A program made the position numbers and the translations under genes. From positions 32,052,299 to 32,116,298 of the forward strand of contig CM055110.1 in NCBI GenBank assembly GCA_029204225.1: DNA of 64,000 bases. The letters run 5' to 3'. This document shows positions 1-11,600 of this stretch, piece after piece. Source of the DNA: Diphasiastrum complanatum. Taxonomy: Eukaryota; Streptophyta; Lycopodiopsida; Lycopodiales; Lycopodiaceae. Numbering within the stretch: the first letter of the stretch is position 1; each line of letters opens with the position of its first letter. Below the pieces are notes generated by a model. It was not told the origin of the DNA and did not search any database. It saw only the letters and a list, made by a program, of their open reading frames with translations.

Positions 1-320
1 AAGATTAGGAAGTGATAAAAAACCATGCCTTTGAAGAAAGTAGATACAACCAAGTATATCTAGTAAGTCATCAATAAAGGTGACAAAACATGTTGCACCA
101 CCAATACTTTTAGAAGAGAAAAATGTACATCTGAGTGAATAAGCTAACAACCGGCGTGAGTAGACTTTATAGAAAGACTTCTGATAGTGACTTTGCAATG
201 TCCCAAGCACTCAAAGGCTTGAAATCTTTAGGAAAGAGAATTTTGGAAGACCAATGGCCCTCACCTTCTTAACATAGAATGACAGACATAGATTTATAGG
301 TTAGATAAACCAACCTTCTA
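1..320 (-). pseudogene. Ty1/copia integrase fragment, cut by the window start
   Basis: Read on the minus strand, positions 131 to 1 encode a copia integrase core start: GGATCFVTFIDD followed by a degraded stretch matching the usual DFSRYTW-YFLK segment. Further upstream (about 310-130) the reading frame shifts, but pieces of the region after the HHCC zinc-binding module can be followed (VKKVRAIGLP, then a CECLGHCK-like stretch, then SDVHFSSKSIGG). Integrase normally inserts retrotransposon cDNA into the genome; this copy cannot, because it carries stops and frameshifts. It runs opposite to the copia element that follows, so it belongs to a different insertion. How far it extends past 320 is unclear. 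Confidence 0.7.
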
Positions 321-429
321 GGCCACAGCTCCTCCTTAGATAACAAAGCAACTCACAAGGTTTGCATATCATAAGAATCTCAAACTTAAAAATTTCACCA
401 CATCTAGATCCATCAGCAGGATCGGATGG

Positions 430-1720
430 ATGTGGTCTATCTTGAGCTACCTCAAACCTCCATAAATATGTGTAGCCCTCCTCACAATCAATGATGAAGA
501 ACCGAAGTTTTGTAGCTTACAGCTCATTGCCATTTGGATCTAAACTATTTTGCTTGTTATCTCTCTAGCTTTCTCTCTCTAACTCGTGTTGAAGCTAATG
601 CTAATACACTGAAAATCTTTGTACTTGTGTTCATTATTTGATTCATTGCTATCATATTCAGTTGCTTAGCATGCTAGATTGTGGTTAAGCCATTTCTTCT
701 GAAGTAGATCTTTCTAATCAATCTAGATCAGGCTACTGTGCCAATCACAAAGCTTAATCAAGATCAATCGTACCTGTGGACATTTCCACACGTGTGAATT
801 CTTGAAATTTTGTCATGGTATCAGAGCCAAAATTAAGCTTTGCATGCTAACATCTATGATTGTACAAGAAACTGAGAGCTAAATCAAGCAAAAAAGTAAT
901 TCTGCACTTTTTCTCACCTTTCTCTAAAGTGTATTTGGATCAAATCGGATTGAAACTGATCTTTCAGTCCTGAAATGTGGTAGTACAGAATTCTGGAACT
1001 CCGCATGTGTGAAAACCAGAGATTTTTAGTCCCTTTGTTCTCCTTGCTTATAGATCCAAAGATAGCAGTGTTATAGCTTAATGAAAAGCTTATGATATGT
1101 ACTTTCCATATAAATTGAAACCAAATCAATTTGATATGTCTATCAAGAGTTATAAGCTCTTAAACAAGATAAGGATAGGTCCAAAATCCAAGTGACAGCA
1201 TTTTGATTTGATTCAATCTTGCTTTGTTCTGAATCCATTTTTTTGAGCATCCTACACAAGAAACTGAAGATCAAGACTAAGTTTGAAGTAATGAACACCT
1301 TTTGAGCCTTTTGAGAGTCAATTGTGTTTTCTTTTGAAGCATTTCACACGTGCCAAAAGTAGGATTCAAACTAACCAATGTGTCTCAATCCACTTTGTGT
1401 GTCTGATCTAGATAACTTGTTTTGTGGAATATTTGAGTGTCATCTCAAATAGAGTTGCAAGTGTTTCACATAGGAAGGTAGTACATCCTTGAAAATACCT
1501 ATAGGGAAAGAGAGCATCAACTTTAAGTCTAATTGGAACAAGCTCAAACATATCTCAGTGCAATAACTAAGAAGATTTCATTAAAATGGCATCTCAGCGA
1601 GGATATCTTCTAGAAGCCAGTGAAAGACTAAACACTTCTAATTACTCAATTTGGAAGTTCGAAATGGAGTCTATTTTGATACTCCAGGATGTTATGGATA
1701 TTGTGCTTGGTGTTGAGGAG
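430..1720 (+). mobile_element. Copia element 1, 5' portion only
   Basis: The element is recognised from its primer-binding site, a roughly 750-base untranslated leader and the first 45 codons of gag. The LTR ends in TTTTGTCA directly before the primer-binding site. Its 5' edge cannot be fixed because no second LTR is present, so the start given is a guess. Gag is cut off at 1720, where another element's LTR begins. Everything downstream (protease, integrase, reverse transcriptase, 3' LTR) is absent from this side. Confidence 0.6.
816..828 (+). other. Primer-binding site of Copia element 1
   Basis: TGGTATCAGAGCC is complementary to the 3' end of plant initiator methionine tRNA, the usual primer for minus-strand synthesis in plant copia elements. 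It abuts the LTR end (TGTCA). Confidence 0.85.
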
Positions 1721-1744
1721 TGTGGGGTCGAAGATCTCTCATAG
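1586..1744 (+). pseudogene. Copia gag, N-terminal fragment
   Basis: The ATG at 1586 opens a frame beginning MASQRGYLLEASERLNTSN and continuing with the WK-x-x-MES-x-L module typical of plant copia gag. It resembles the gag starts of Copia A, B, D and F in this window. About 45 codons match the family. The last seven codons and the stop come from the inserted LTR that starts at 1721. Gag would form the virus-like particle coat; this fragment cannot. Confidence 0.8.
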
Positions 1745-2536
1745 TATAACCCTTCCACCTGTCAACAAAGGTTAGATCACTGGATAGGTGCCTAACTATG
1801 CATAGATGCTACTTTTAGTTAATTTCCTACTTTCTCCCTTAACTCTACTCACCACTATACTACTCCTCTTTAACTCTACTCCTCTACACTAACATTCAGC
1901 ATAGTTTTGGTTTAAGGGAAGGGATGGAGAAGAAGAGATTGAGAAGAGAAGAGAAAGAGAGAGAAAGAGAGTGAGGGTGGAGGTTAGCTCAAATGCTGCT
2001 TATGCTTGCTAATGGAAAAACATTCACTATGGCAAACAATAAAACATGGAAATGGAAAGCAATAGAAAACACAACCAAGAGCAATAGCAAGTAGTGAATA
2101 GCAAATGAGGATGCTTCTCTTCCAAAAATGGTAGAGTGTCCTCCTTCTCATTAAGCATGGAAATAGTGTACAAATGGTGCCTTTTTATAAAATGGGGAAG
2201 GCCCTTGCCCCTCAATCTTATTGGCTAATATTCACAATGATCCTAACCGTTCATCTTGGACCCAACTTGATCCAAGGGTCCACAAAAAGTACATTAGAAA
2301 TCACAAGATTCATGTGAGTCCCAATTCGGACCCAACTCTAAAAAGTGAAGTTTAAAAATGACATTGGGCCTCTAGTTTTATTTAAATTACAAGGCCCAAG
2401 TCAAGTTTATTTTATTTACAACTTCAATTGCGTGCTCATTAAGTCATGGGCTTATACATGCAGGATGCCATACCCTCGCAACACATTTTATTGGAGGATT
2501 TTATTTATTTACACTTTGTTGGGAATACCCCCAACA
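1721..2536 (-). repeat. LTR of a second retroelement, inserted into Copia 1 gag
   Basis: On the plus strand the segment reads TGTGGGGTCG to ACCCCCAACA, i.e. TG...CA ends with inverted TGTTGGGG/CCCCACA termini, as expected of an LTR of about 816 bp. It joins gag exactly at its first base. It lies next to the minus-strand reading frame at 2537-5127 and would be that element's 3' LTR. No second copy was seen up to 6284, so it could also be a solo LTR. A GA-rich patch lies at about 1925-1975. The base pairs around it do not show a clear target duplication. Confidence 0.55.
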
Positions 2537-5127
2537 GGACCCACGGCCTGAAGTAGTGTCGATCCCTCGGCACTCTGCCGGTTTAGTAGAGCGTTCTCTT
2601 GGACCGCCTCTAGTGGATGAGATATCCCGTAACGTCTTCCATGAAGTTGAGATGGTCCAGTTTCTTCAAGTCCTTTGGCATGTGAAAGAACTTGTGAACT
2701 CCTGTCAACCATTCCCGATCCACCCATGCTTGGAATCATTTTGTCTAGGGATCACCAAGGAATGCAGCTCGGTAATAGACACGAGCGATTGGTAGCTGGT
2801 CTTTGACTTTGTCGGAAGCGAGCGCCTTATTTGGATAAAAAAATATGGAGGGAAGAAAATCATCCCATTTCTGTCTGCCCTTGGTCCTGGCCTTCGGACC
2901 CTTGATCTGGTTGAAATCCCCCTGCTGCCTGCTGGCTCTGGTCTTGGCTGGTACTAGCCTATGCAGCGTCAAAATTAGGTGGAAGTGGAGTTACCAAGGG
3001 GGAGGGCTGGACCTTCAATTTGATGTATTTCTGGCATGCCTTGAGGGCTTGCTTGGCCTAGGCGAGCTCTTGCGTTGCGCTTTCCCGATACTTATTGAAG
3101 TCCGTCTGGTAGCTGTTCAGGGTTTGGCTATAAATCTGCACCTGACACCGTTGAAGATTCATCTCTGATTGGGAAAGTGGCCTTGTGTCCGGTGCACATT
3201 GAGCTAACCAGACGAGCTTCTCATCTTGTAAGGCTTTAACCTCCATCCCCAGGCACGTGTTCTCTACTTCCAAAAGTGTAAGTTGCACCTGGATGGGGGC
3301 AAGCCATTGGGATGCTTCAGTTTGAAGCTCCCGCACCCTTGTGGAGGCCTTTGTCAGCGCTTTGGAGTGGCTTTGAATATATTTGTTTAGGCCCTTCTCC
3401 TTCTACTGCAACTTGGCAATCTCCTGGTGCCTTGCTTGTTTGTGCTGTTGAGCTAGAATCAGCTCTTACTGCAGCTTGGTGAGGTCTGTTTGTAGCTGTG
3501 TATTATTTGTTGCCAACTATGGTACCCTGCTTTCCAGAATAGCTTTGGCTGCTACTGCATCCAGGAGGTATTTTCCTAGGGTTTGGTACACCGTCGTTAG
3601 ATCCGTGGGAGCAGCTGGTACACTGGCACTGACAGGGGCTTGTGTTGTATCGGCCCCGATGACTTGTGGAATTCTGTCGTCATTGTCTTCGATCAGGTTT
3701 TCATTTATGCTGATGCCATCTGGGGCGGTAGGGTCGGTCCGATCTGGTGACTCTACAAAAATTGTTTGTACAAATGTGTCATTAGGCAGCAGTTGGCTGC
3801 CCTTGACAACCTTTGGCGAAGCGGGTGGGGTGTGAGAAACAACTTTGGAAACAGGGGCGAGGACGGTTTGTCCGAACGAGAGGATGGGAGGAACAGTGGG
3901 AAACTGAAGGGTGGTGTGGAGTATGGAAGAAGGTGAGGATGGAGTGGAAAGTGTCTGGCATGGGGGTGAAAAAATGATAACTTGCATCCATGCCAGAGTG
4001 TCGGAGGACAGTTGCAAATCGGAAGGGTTGAATGTGAGAGGAGCAACGGTGGTGGCAGGAGTAATGGAGGATGCGATGGTGATGGATGGAGCAGCGGACA
4101 CTAGAAGAGAAGTAGGAGTGGTATCAACAGAAGAAACGAGGATGGAGACAGAAACAGATGTGGATGGAATAGGAAGAGAGGTAGCGACAACAGAAATTGG
4201 AGTGGGGGTTTGCACGGAAGACGAAGTGGCGGTGGTTGATGGAGTAGTTAATGCAGAAGTGGAGACATGTCATTGGGTAACCAGTGGAGATGTGGATGTA
4301 GAGGTAGCGCCACACATTTGTTTGCTGGCCGTTGTATTAATGACTGCAGGTTGGGATGAGGTATATGCTTGAGATGATGGGTAAAGGTTAGTATGTGGCA
4401 CAAGGGTAGATAGGAGGGATGAGCATTGGAAGCCATGCACTTTCGCCTCGAGAAATACGCAGGCAAAGTTACACAATAGGGGGCCTGTTGCGATTCGCTC
4501 ACGGTTGTTGGGTTTGATGGAGTTTGTTAGTTCTCGAATAAGGAAGCTATGCCAGTCGTATGGCACAACGGAGGGATTAGGAAATTCCATAAAGGATTCC
4601 ACTATCTGACTCAGTAGCGTAGACTAGATTCTGTCCTTGCGAATTGTGAAAATAACCAAAAAGTTATTCAACAGATGTGCAGCTGTCTGGATGACGGGTT
4701 CCGTGATAGCTTTTATCAGGTAACCATTGTTAGTTTGGATGGAGATTTCTGGTGTGGTTTGGGTGACGAATGGTTTGATCAGAGCTCTGGCGTGGCGATG
4801 GGAGATGGGTTGACGACACCGGACATAATGTCAACCGTGATCATCGAGTCGGCGTTAATCCTGACCTTGTACGTGGTACCTTGGTACAGGAGTGGAAACA
4901 AGCCTTGTCCTCGTCCCAGGTGGCATAAGCGTGAAGGGCGAGGCCCATGTTAATCTCAGAATGGAAGAGCGCCAAGTAAAAACCCATTGCTTCAAGGAGG
5001 GGCCCAGCTGTCTGCAGCCATGGTTGGATCAAAGTGTCAGAGGGTAGAGGCCAAATCTACGTGGCCTTGGGGATGTCATGCTGGATCATCTGTTTGGCGC
5101 CAGAGTCTTCAGAGGATGAGGAGGCCA
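2537..5127 (-). pseudogene. Broken reading frame of an unassigned mobile-element-type protein
   Basis: I do not recognise the family. The minus-strand ATG at 5127 opens MASSSSEDSGAK; an in-frame stop follows within about 25 codons and a frameshift near 4890. The frame then resumes as a segment starting near 4602 (motif YDWHSFLIRELTN), has a TGA at about 4270, and continues as a long Ser/Thr/Pro/Val-rich linker (4215-3517). Next come a Leu/Gln-rich, probably coiled-coil stretch (about 3336-3058) and a Gln-rich C-terminal part containing a WDDFLP motif (about 2900). Base composition is clearly richer in G+C than the surroundings. Order and length (roughly 850 codons) suggest one ancestral protein, perhaps a gag-like or plant-transposon-associated protein carried by an LTR element whose 3' LTR is 1721-2536. 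That assignment is inference. Confidence 0.4.
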
Positions 5128-6284
5128 TGCTAGCAATGATGATTAGTGGTCGAAAAAGTCAAAAAAGTAAAAAACGGTGGAAAATGGAAGGAAACAGTAG
5201 AAAATTGAGAATAATGAGTGTTGGATGACAATGATTGTAGTTCAGAGCGCAGATCGGTGTTTGATATGAGCAGATGACAGCTGGTAGGAAGTTTGGTTGA
5301 AAACAAAAAACTTGGTATCTTCAGTGGAAATTTTGGCAGAGCTTCGCTAGCAAAGGTGACAAATGACTTGAATTCAGCCCTTGTATAACGGAATTTAGAG
5401 TGCGTATTAGGTGAAATTCACTTTTCCTTGTTCAGTTCCACCCAAATTTTGGCAGGCGCCTTCTTCACAAAATTCTGCGAGAGTTCATAAGGTGATTTGA
5501 CTGTTATGCGAAGGTTCTGCGAGGGTTCAGACTGTCTGCAAGGGTTCAACTCTCGTAGGAAGTGATCTCTCACACAACTTGTTCTTGTAATTGGATTTTC
5601 AAGATCAAACCATGTAGGCAAGCTAATTTCACTGCTCTGATTCCATTTAGGCACCTTGCGAGAGTTGGTAAGTTGATCTTGATGCTCTGCAAGGATTTTG
5701 AAAATTCTGCTTCTGGAAACTTTCGCATACACTAAAAAATGATGATTCCTCCATCAGAACATATTGTAGAGATTTTCATGGATGCATCTAGGTCAGATCT
5801 GGTGACTGTCCAATTTTCAAGAGCTATCTTCCAAGGGATCTCAAAAAATCATGAAAAAAGTGCTTCTTCAGAGTGTTTTTTGACGAGATCTCGAGATTTT
5901 TTGATTTTTAACTTTTGTAAACTAGTAATCAGCTTCATCCAGGCTTGATCTGACTGTTGGTAGTGCTCTAGAAGTTTTGATGGATTCTTGGTAGTAGATC
6001 CCTTAGCCAGTCTGATGATCTGCTTCCTTTTTGATCCTATCAGGATCTGGATCCTCCTTGGATTCTGATGGATTTCTCCGATCCTGCCAGATCTGGCTGA
6101 ATCTTGATGGATTTAGCTTGATTTGGCTTGATCTCCTTAGATCTAGCGATAATGGCTAAGAAGATAAGCTTTTTGTAATGTGCCACCCCCAATCTGGATC
6201 TGTCTTACTATGGTGGCCAGTACTTGTGCAACCGGCTACCATTAATGGGTGTGTCGAAGGGCATCCCATCAAGCTTAAAAGGAA
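5128..6284. other. Non-coding stretch upstream of the broken frame
   Basis: No credible gene. Positions 5634-5645 read GCTCTGATTCCA, whose complement TGGAATCAGAGC differs by one base from the common plant primer-binding site; it could be the primer site of the minus-strand element at 1721-5127, but no matching LTR follows. A short motif close to TGCGAGAGTT recurs near 5476, 5517, 5537 and 5653. From about 5960 to 6150 GATCTGG/GATTTGG-like words recur. The right edge is where Copia A begins. Confidence 0.4.
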
Positions 6285-7213
6285 AAGATGAAAAAGTAGA
6301 CATCATTAATGAATCCTCTCTTTCACTCTCTACACCCTCACACTCATCCTCATTAATAAGGTTAGCTTGCTTAGATTGGTTCTTCTTCTTGAAACAGTTT
6401 GATGCATAATGTCCTTTCTTTCCACAAAAAAAAACACTTGATCTTTGACAACTTCTTCTTGCCACTGGATGTTGCACCTTGTGAGGACTGATCCTCACCA
6501 CCTTCTTTGGCTTTGTCCTTCTTGAAGTGTTGTTGTCCTTTGCCCTTGCCTCTTGACTTGTATCTGATGAAGAGTGCTTTGTAATCTCCACCATCTTTCA
6601 ATGAAAGTCTGTTGATCCTTAGCATCTTGTTCTCTTGCCTGCTTTCTTCAGCAATGAGACCACCTTGCAGTGTCTCCAAGGATGGAAGATCCTCTCTGAC
6701 AACATAAGTCTGCACAATATTGTCATACTCATCTCTAAGTCCATTTAGGACTACTTGAACAAGTTCAGTGTTCTTAAGAGCAACACTAATACTAGCTAAC
6801 TCTTGATGAAGATCCTTAACTCTCATGACATATGATGAAGCACTCTCATCTACTCTCTGATAACTTAGAAATATTTGGTTCCTAAGTGTAAGCAATGTAG
6901 AAGTATTTTTGATTTCATAGATTGTTTTTAGAGTATCCCAAGCTTCCTTGGCAGTGGTGCATGTACTGATCTCTCTTAACACTTCATTGGTAACATTCAT
7001 TTTTATGAAATGAAGGGCAATTCTGGTTCTTTTGTGGAATGTTGCAGCTTCATTAGGTGCAACAGGTTCTTCTTCAGCTCCACTCACAATATCCATTACA
7101 TCCTGTAGAATCAACAATGATTCCATTCTGATCTTCCACATTGCATAATTGGAAGATGTTAATCTCTCACTGTTCTCTAAGAAATGTGAACATGAAGACT
7201 TCTTCTTGGTGAG
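6285..7213 (-). pseudogene. Copia A gag polyprotein fragment
   Basis: Minus-strand codons from about 7213 read through SERLTSSNYAMWKIRMES, the alpha-helical capsid-type region, and a Lys/Gly-rich linker to the nucleocapsid zinc knuckle. The knuckle FFCGKKGHYASNC is seen in a different frame from the capsid part, so a frameshift lies near 6420-6450, beside a long A run. No ATG lies in frame upstream of MWKIRMES (7141). The frame ends in unrelated sequence after SFPFKLDG, at the truncation. Gag packages element RNA; this copy is dead. Confidence 0.8.
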
Positions 7214-7936
7214 AAATTCTAGTAATGATAAAAAATGGAGTTGAAAGGATGTCGCTTGCTATCTCAATCTAGGATCTAACATAGATGTTGATCCACCCTA
7301 TGAAATCTAGCAACAAATTTGAGAACAAATTCTCAATATAAAAAATCAATCTATCTCGAATTTGGATTTTGCTTGTCAAAAAAGAAGAAGCACGTGCAAG
7401 CAAGAAGTCTACTGATAAACTCTCTACGAACTTACTTTCAACTCAAACACAGTAATATGTGTGAAATGAAAAGTCTAAGACCTCAGAACACTCACTTCTA
7501 TTCAATCCTATTTGATTGACAATGAAAGTTGATGAAAATGGTAAAAAAGATAGATGTGTGCTCACTTTGGCATATCCCACGAGTTGAGTACCCTCTCAAA
7601 CTCTGATTGCCTAAAACTCTTCTAAAAACAAATGAAATTGATTTAGAAACAAAAGCAACACATTCTACTCTCCAATACCTATCCAACAAGCTATAGAACA
7701 TCAAATTTGGATCATTTCTTGAGAAGTAGCACTCATTAATGAGGGCTGATTTCACACGTGTGAGCTCTCTGTCCGTACAGAGCTCCGCTGGATCATATCA
7801 GCCTTGATTTTATCCACTTATGGTCCACAAATTGCTTGTTTCTCAGCAAGTTTGAATCCTTCTCCAAAATCCGAGTTCTTGCAAGCAAAAACACTAATGA
7901 TCTGATGTATACACCCTCACCTCTTCAAATCATGAA

Positions 7937-7948
7937 GCTCTGAAACCA
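7937..7948 (-). other. Primer-binding site of Copia A
   Basis: Complement reads TGGTTTCAGAGC, the Met-tRNA-type primer site with one T for A change that is also present in Copia B. It abuts the LTR edge at 7949. Confidence 0.8.
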
Positions 7949-8677
7949 TGTGAAGTTTTTAGCATGTGTGAACTTCACTACACACCCTACAAGATCTTAC
8001 TGAGGTGTTGTGATTCACAAGATTGATCAAAGAACAGTATGCTTGAAAAATCTAAGGCAAGAGCACAATGGCATACATCTGATGAAAAAATCTAACTCTT
8101 CACTATGAGAAATGAATGTCAGAAATAATTCTAAGTGTTCAGTATGGGAAAAAGAGGCCGCTCTTGGGCAGAGAGAGAAAATCATACATAGGAAACTTGC
8201 ATAGAGAGAGAATGAGTCCAAAACACCAAAATCTCAATATTCACAATATGGCAAAACATGCCCAGCTTTCCCTACATGAGAGAGACTCAAATTCCTATAG
8301 TGGAGTTGCATGGAAAGTCCTCTTAACTGAACTAATTCACCTACCAGAGATCCACATATATAACTGCATGCATGTATGGTGCATGTACTGCATGTCAACT
8401 CATAAAATTGCCTAGACATGTGTAGATCACAGAAACTACTTTGCATGTTGCATGCACTGATTGCATGTGGCTTGCATGCATACAGTAAGACTTTGCATGC
8501 TATCAAAACATCTGCATATCATCATAATGGAACCTATCAAACTCAAATCCGAGCTACACTAGAAGCATATGTGCTCAATTCACACTCCTTATATGTACAA
8601 CATGAAATCTAGTGGAAATTATCATGGACATGACCCCAAACCCGAGATAGGAAGATAATATTTTAATAATCTTCACA
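7949..8677 (-). repeat. 5' LTR of Copia A
   Basis: 729 bp with termini TGTGAAG...CTTCACA. It is followed on the right by AGATC, the reverse complement of the GATCT target duplication seen around Copia B. The LTR carries several copies of TGCATGC-type words around 8360-8500 and a GTGTGAACTTCAC-like end. Confidence 0.88.
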
Positions 8678-11600
8678 AGATCTACATGTAATTGACATTA
8701 CCTTCTTTTGGTAGTCATGTCATACGAGAAATATAAAGCACCACAATGCTTGACCACTTGGGAGTGCTTTATCCATCTAAGCTATGCTCCTTGATCAATA
8801 TGGTTTTACTAGGATCATATGAACATGATCACATCCATGGAGGGTGTGGGTGTCTCCACGATCTCATGCTAATTGACCTCCTTAGAGTGATAAGATTTGG
8901 TTAGTGATACCTAGATTGATCAAAAAATAATGTCTAATGATATGTCTATACTCTTCTCATAGATTTGCTACAATATCTGCTATGACAAGAGATAAGTTCT
9001 CATGCGAATACTTTAGTAATGGATCTAGATGTCGATAGTGTCGACTACTGATAGTGATGATAGTGCCGATAGTTCCGATAAAGCCTATTGTATTGATTTT
9101 ATTTCATTGGACTATTTGGTAGCTTGACTTAAAACTAGAATATAGCTTGACTAGAATCATTTTTAGAGTTAACTAGCAATTTTGGCCAATATAGCTAGTC
9201 TCGGCCAAGCGGTTGTATTGGCCAATAAAGCACCAAAAGGATAGATTGTGGGGCCAAACCACCCAACTAGCTAGAAGCTAAAGATCAACCCGTGACAATA
9301 GTTTCACCCCCAAGCCATGGTGAATGAATGTTAATCAGGAGAGGATTTTGGTACCAAGCATTGAAACTTGGAAGTGTATGATGGTGAGCTCTTGCAAGGT
9401 ACTTATAGCACACAAGATGTATGTGCATATGTCATGCAACCTTAAATAGTCGATCATCTGGAGCACTGCTAGTCAGTATCTAGATAATTACTTCTGTTAA
9501 CATTGATAGGAGATTCTTGCGCTAACATTGGCGCCAGTTGCCATTGACAGTCTTCTTGCATTTCGATCCATAGGGCTCATTTTACCAGCCCATCTTTCAG
9601 TTCTGTTCATTTTCGTTTGTGTTGTTTGCTCTCCCCAATTTCTATTTCCCACAAGCACGCATTCTATATTGTTTGTCAGATCGTGATTGTTTCAAATCTG
9701 TGCAAACTCACCCAAGAATTTCAAAAAACTCCATCATCGCACCACCAATGTTTGACCGCCATTTTTTTCGATTTTTGATTTATTCGATTTTTTGAGTTTC
9801 TCAAGTTTTTTTTGAATTGCCTCAGTTTCCATCTGCCATGCATCCGCCAAACACTTCAAACATAAAAATTCAAAAAATTTAATCTGACGATCCCATCCGA
9901 CGATTCCATCTGAAGATTGCATCCAACGACTACAAAAAAATCCAAAAAATAGCATAAATTTTCTCTCAGACAACTACATCCGTCATTTTTTTTTCCTCAA
10001 ATCACTATTTCCTATTTTTTCGAGTTTCTCAAAAAAAAATTTGAGTTTTTTGAATTTTTTGAGTTTATCTATTTTTTCGAATTTAAAAAAAAAAACTTGT
10101 GTCCGATGATTGCATCTGACAGACTGAACAAAAAGACTTTATTTGACGATTGCATTCGACAACCTGCCAAAAAAATCTTCTTTGACGTTTGCATCCGACA
10201 AGTCTGATTTTTTTGAGTTTCTTAACTTCCGAATTTTTCGTGATTTTTTAATTTTTCGAGTTTCTCAATAGATTTTTTCTATCCGACGCTGCATTGCCGT
10301 TGGTGGCCATCTTCTCACTTTTATGCTCCAAGAATTCAATTATAACAGTGATCTTCCAATTCGTTCGGTTTTTTATTGTCTGTTCCATGTCTTGCCATGA
10401 TTTTTTTTAAAACACACGCATTCAATCATGTCTTTGCGTTTCGATTTGCATCAGAACACCACCAACAGATGTTCAAGAAAACCACTGACACACTGCTCCC
10501 AAACGTTTCTTGAAACCACACACGTTTCGATTACAGTCCATTTTCTAAGGGAGAACCGACGAGCTATTCTCTCTAGAGCTGACGAATCCATCCCCTAGTG
10601 CATCCCAAAATTCCATCCGACACCCTTCATCTGCATTTGCATCCGTCGCCCTCATCTGCAGATTGCATCCGATGCCTATTTCCAATGTTTCTGACACTCA
10701 TCTCCATTTGCATCTATCGTCTTGATCTTCAGATTGTATCCCACGTCTTTTCTAATTTTTCGAGTTTTTCAGATTTTGGATTTTTCAATCTCTTGTAATT
10801 TTTTCATACTTTCAATTTTTCGATAGTTGACTCTAATTTTTTTAAAAAATTCGAGTTTGTCAAGGTTTTTGGATTTTTTTTCGATATCTTAACATTTTTG
10901 AGGTTTTTGAAGTTTTTTCAAAGTCTTTTTGAGGTTTTTTCAGTGTTTTTTCAAAACTATACATTGATCCATCCTCTGTAATTTTTCCATCCAATATATT
11001 TTTTCAACCCAGTTTTTGCATCCGCCGTCTTTCTAGTTCCATCCTCCGTATTTTAAATTTTTTCGAGTTTTTTAGATTTTTGATATTTTTTCAAGTATTT
11101 AACTCTTTCGAATTTTTCGGATTTTGAAATTTTTTGAGTTTTTCAAGATTTTAAGTTTTTTGAGTTCTTTCAGATTTTATACAATTTTTGAGTTTTTTTG
11201 ACTTTTCAAGTTTTTGCCGAGTTTCTTTCAAGTTTTTGAGGTTTTTCGAATTGTATCACGATTTTCGAGTTTTTGCGATTTATTAAGTTTCTTTCGATTT
11301 TTTTTTGATGTTTTCGATTTTTTCACGTTTTTCGATTTTTTTCGATATCTTATGATTGTTTCGATACTTGACATTTTTCAGTCCCTTGTCATTTTTTCCA
11401 TACTTAAGATTTTTTCGATACACGACTCGATGTTTGTACAAACCGAGATGATATCTGCAATCAGATTTTTTCGATACTTTATCAACTCAATATTTTCGAG
11501 TTTGTTCCGAGTCACTGTAAATTTTTTCGGGCCTAGATTTTTTCGATAGATTGTTTTCGATAATAGAATTTTTGAGTCCTAATTTTTCAAATTTTGTTTT

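Larger units (their letters stand above)
6285..8677 (-). mobile_element. Copia A, truncated (LTR, leader, gag)
   Basis: This minus-strand element keeps its 5' LTR, primer-binding site, leader and nearly all of gag, then stops abruptly at about 6285 before the protease. Similarity to Copia B (55731-61153) runs along its whole length, including LTR ends and insertion site. It lies inside the left arm of the foldback structure; the arm sequence expected on its other side (counterpart of 20559-21028) is missing, so the truncation removed both pol and the arm tip. Confidence 0.85.

Noticed and set aside
81-815. TGACAAAA at 81-88 and TTTTGTCA at 808-815 as the two ends of a 735-bp LTR
   Set aside because: Positions 1-320 encode a minus-strand copia integrase, so the first word lies in coding debris; only the 815 end, next to the primer site, is accepted.
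11214-11549. Phe/Ser-rich open frames in the arms (similar at 17425-17796 and 52690-52914)
   Set aside because: They follow the TTTTTCGA-type tracts and have no start context, motif or conservation.
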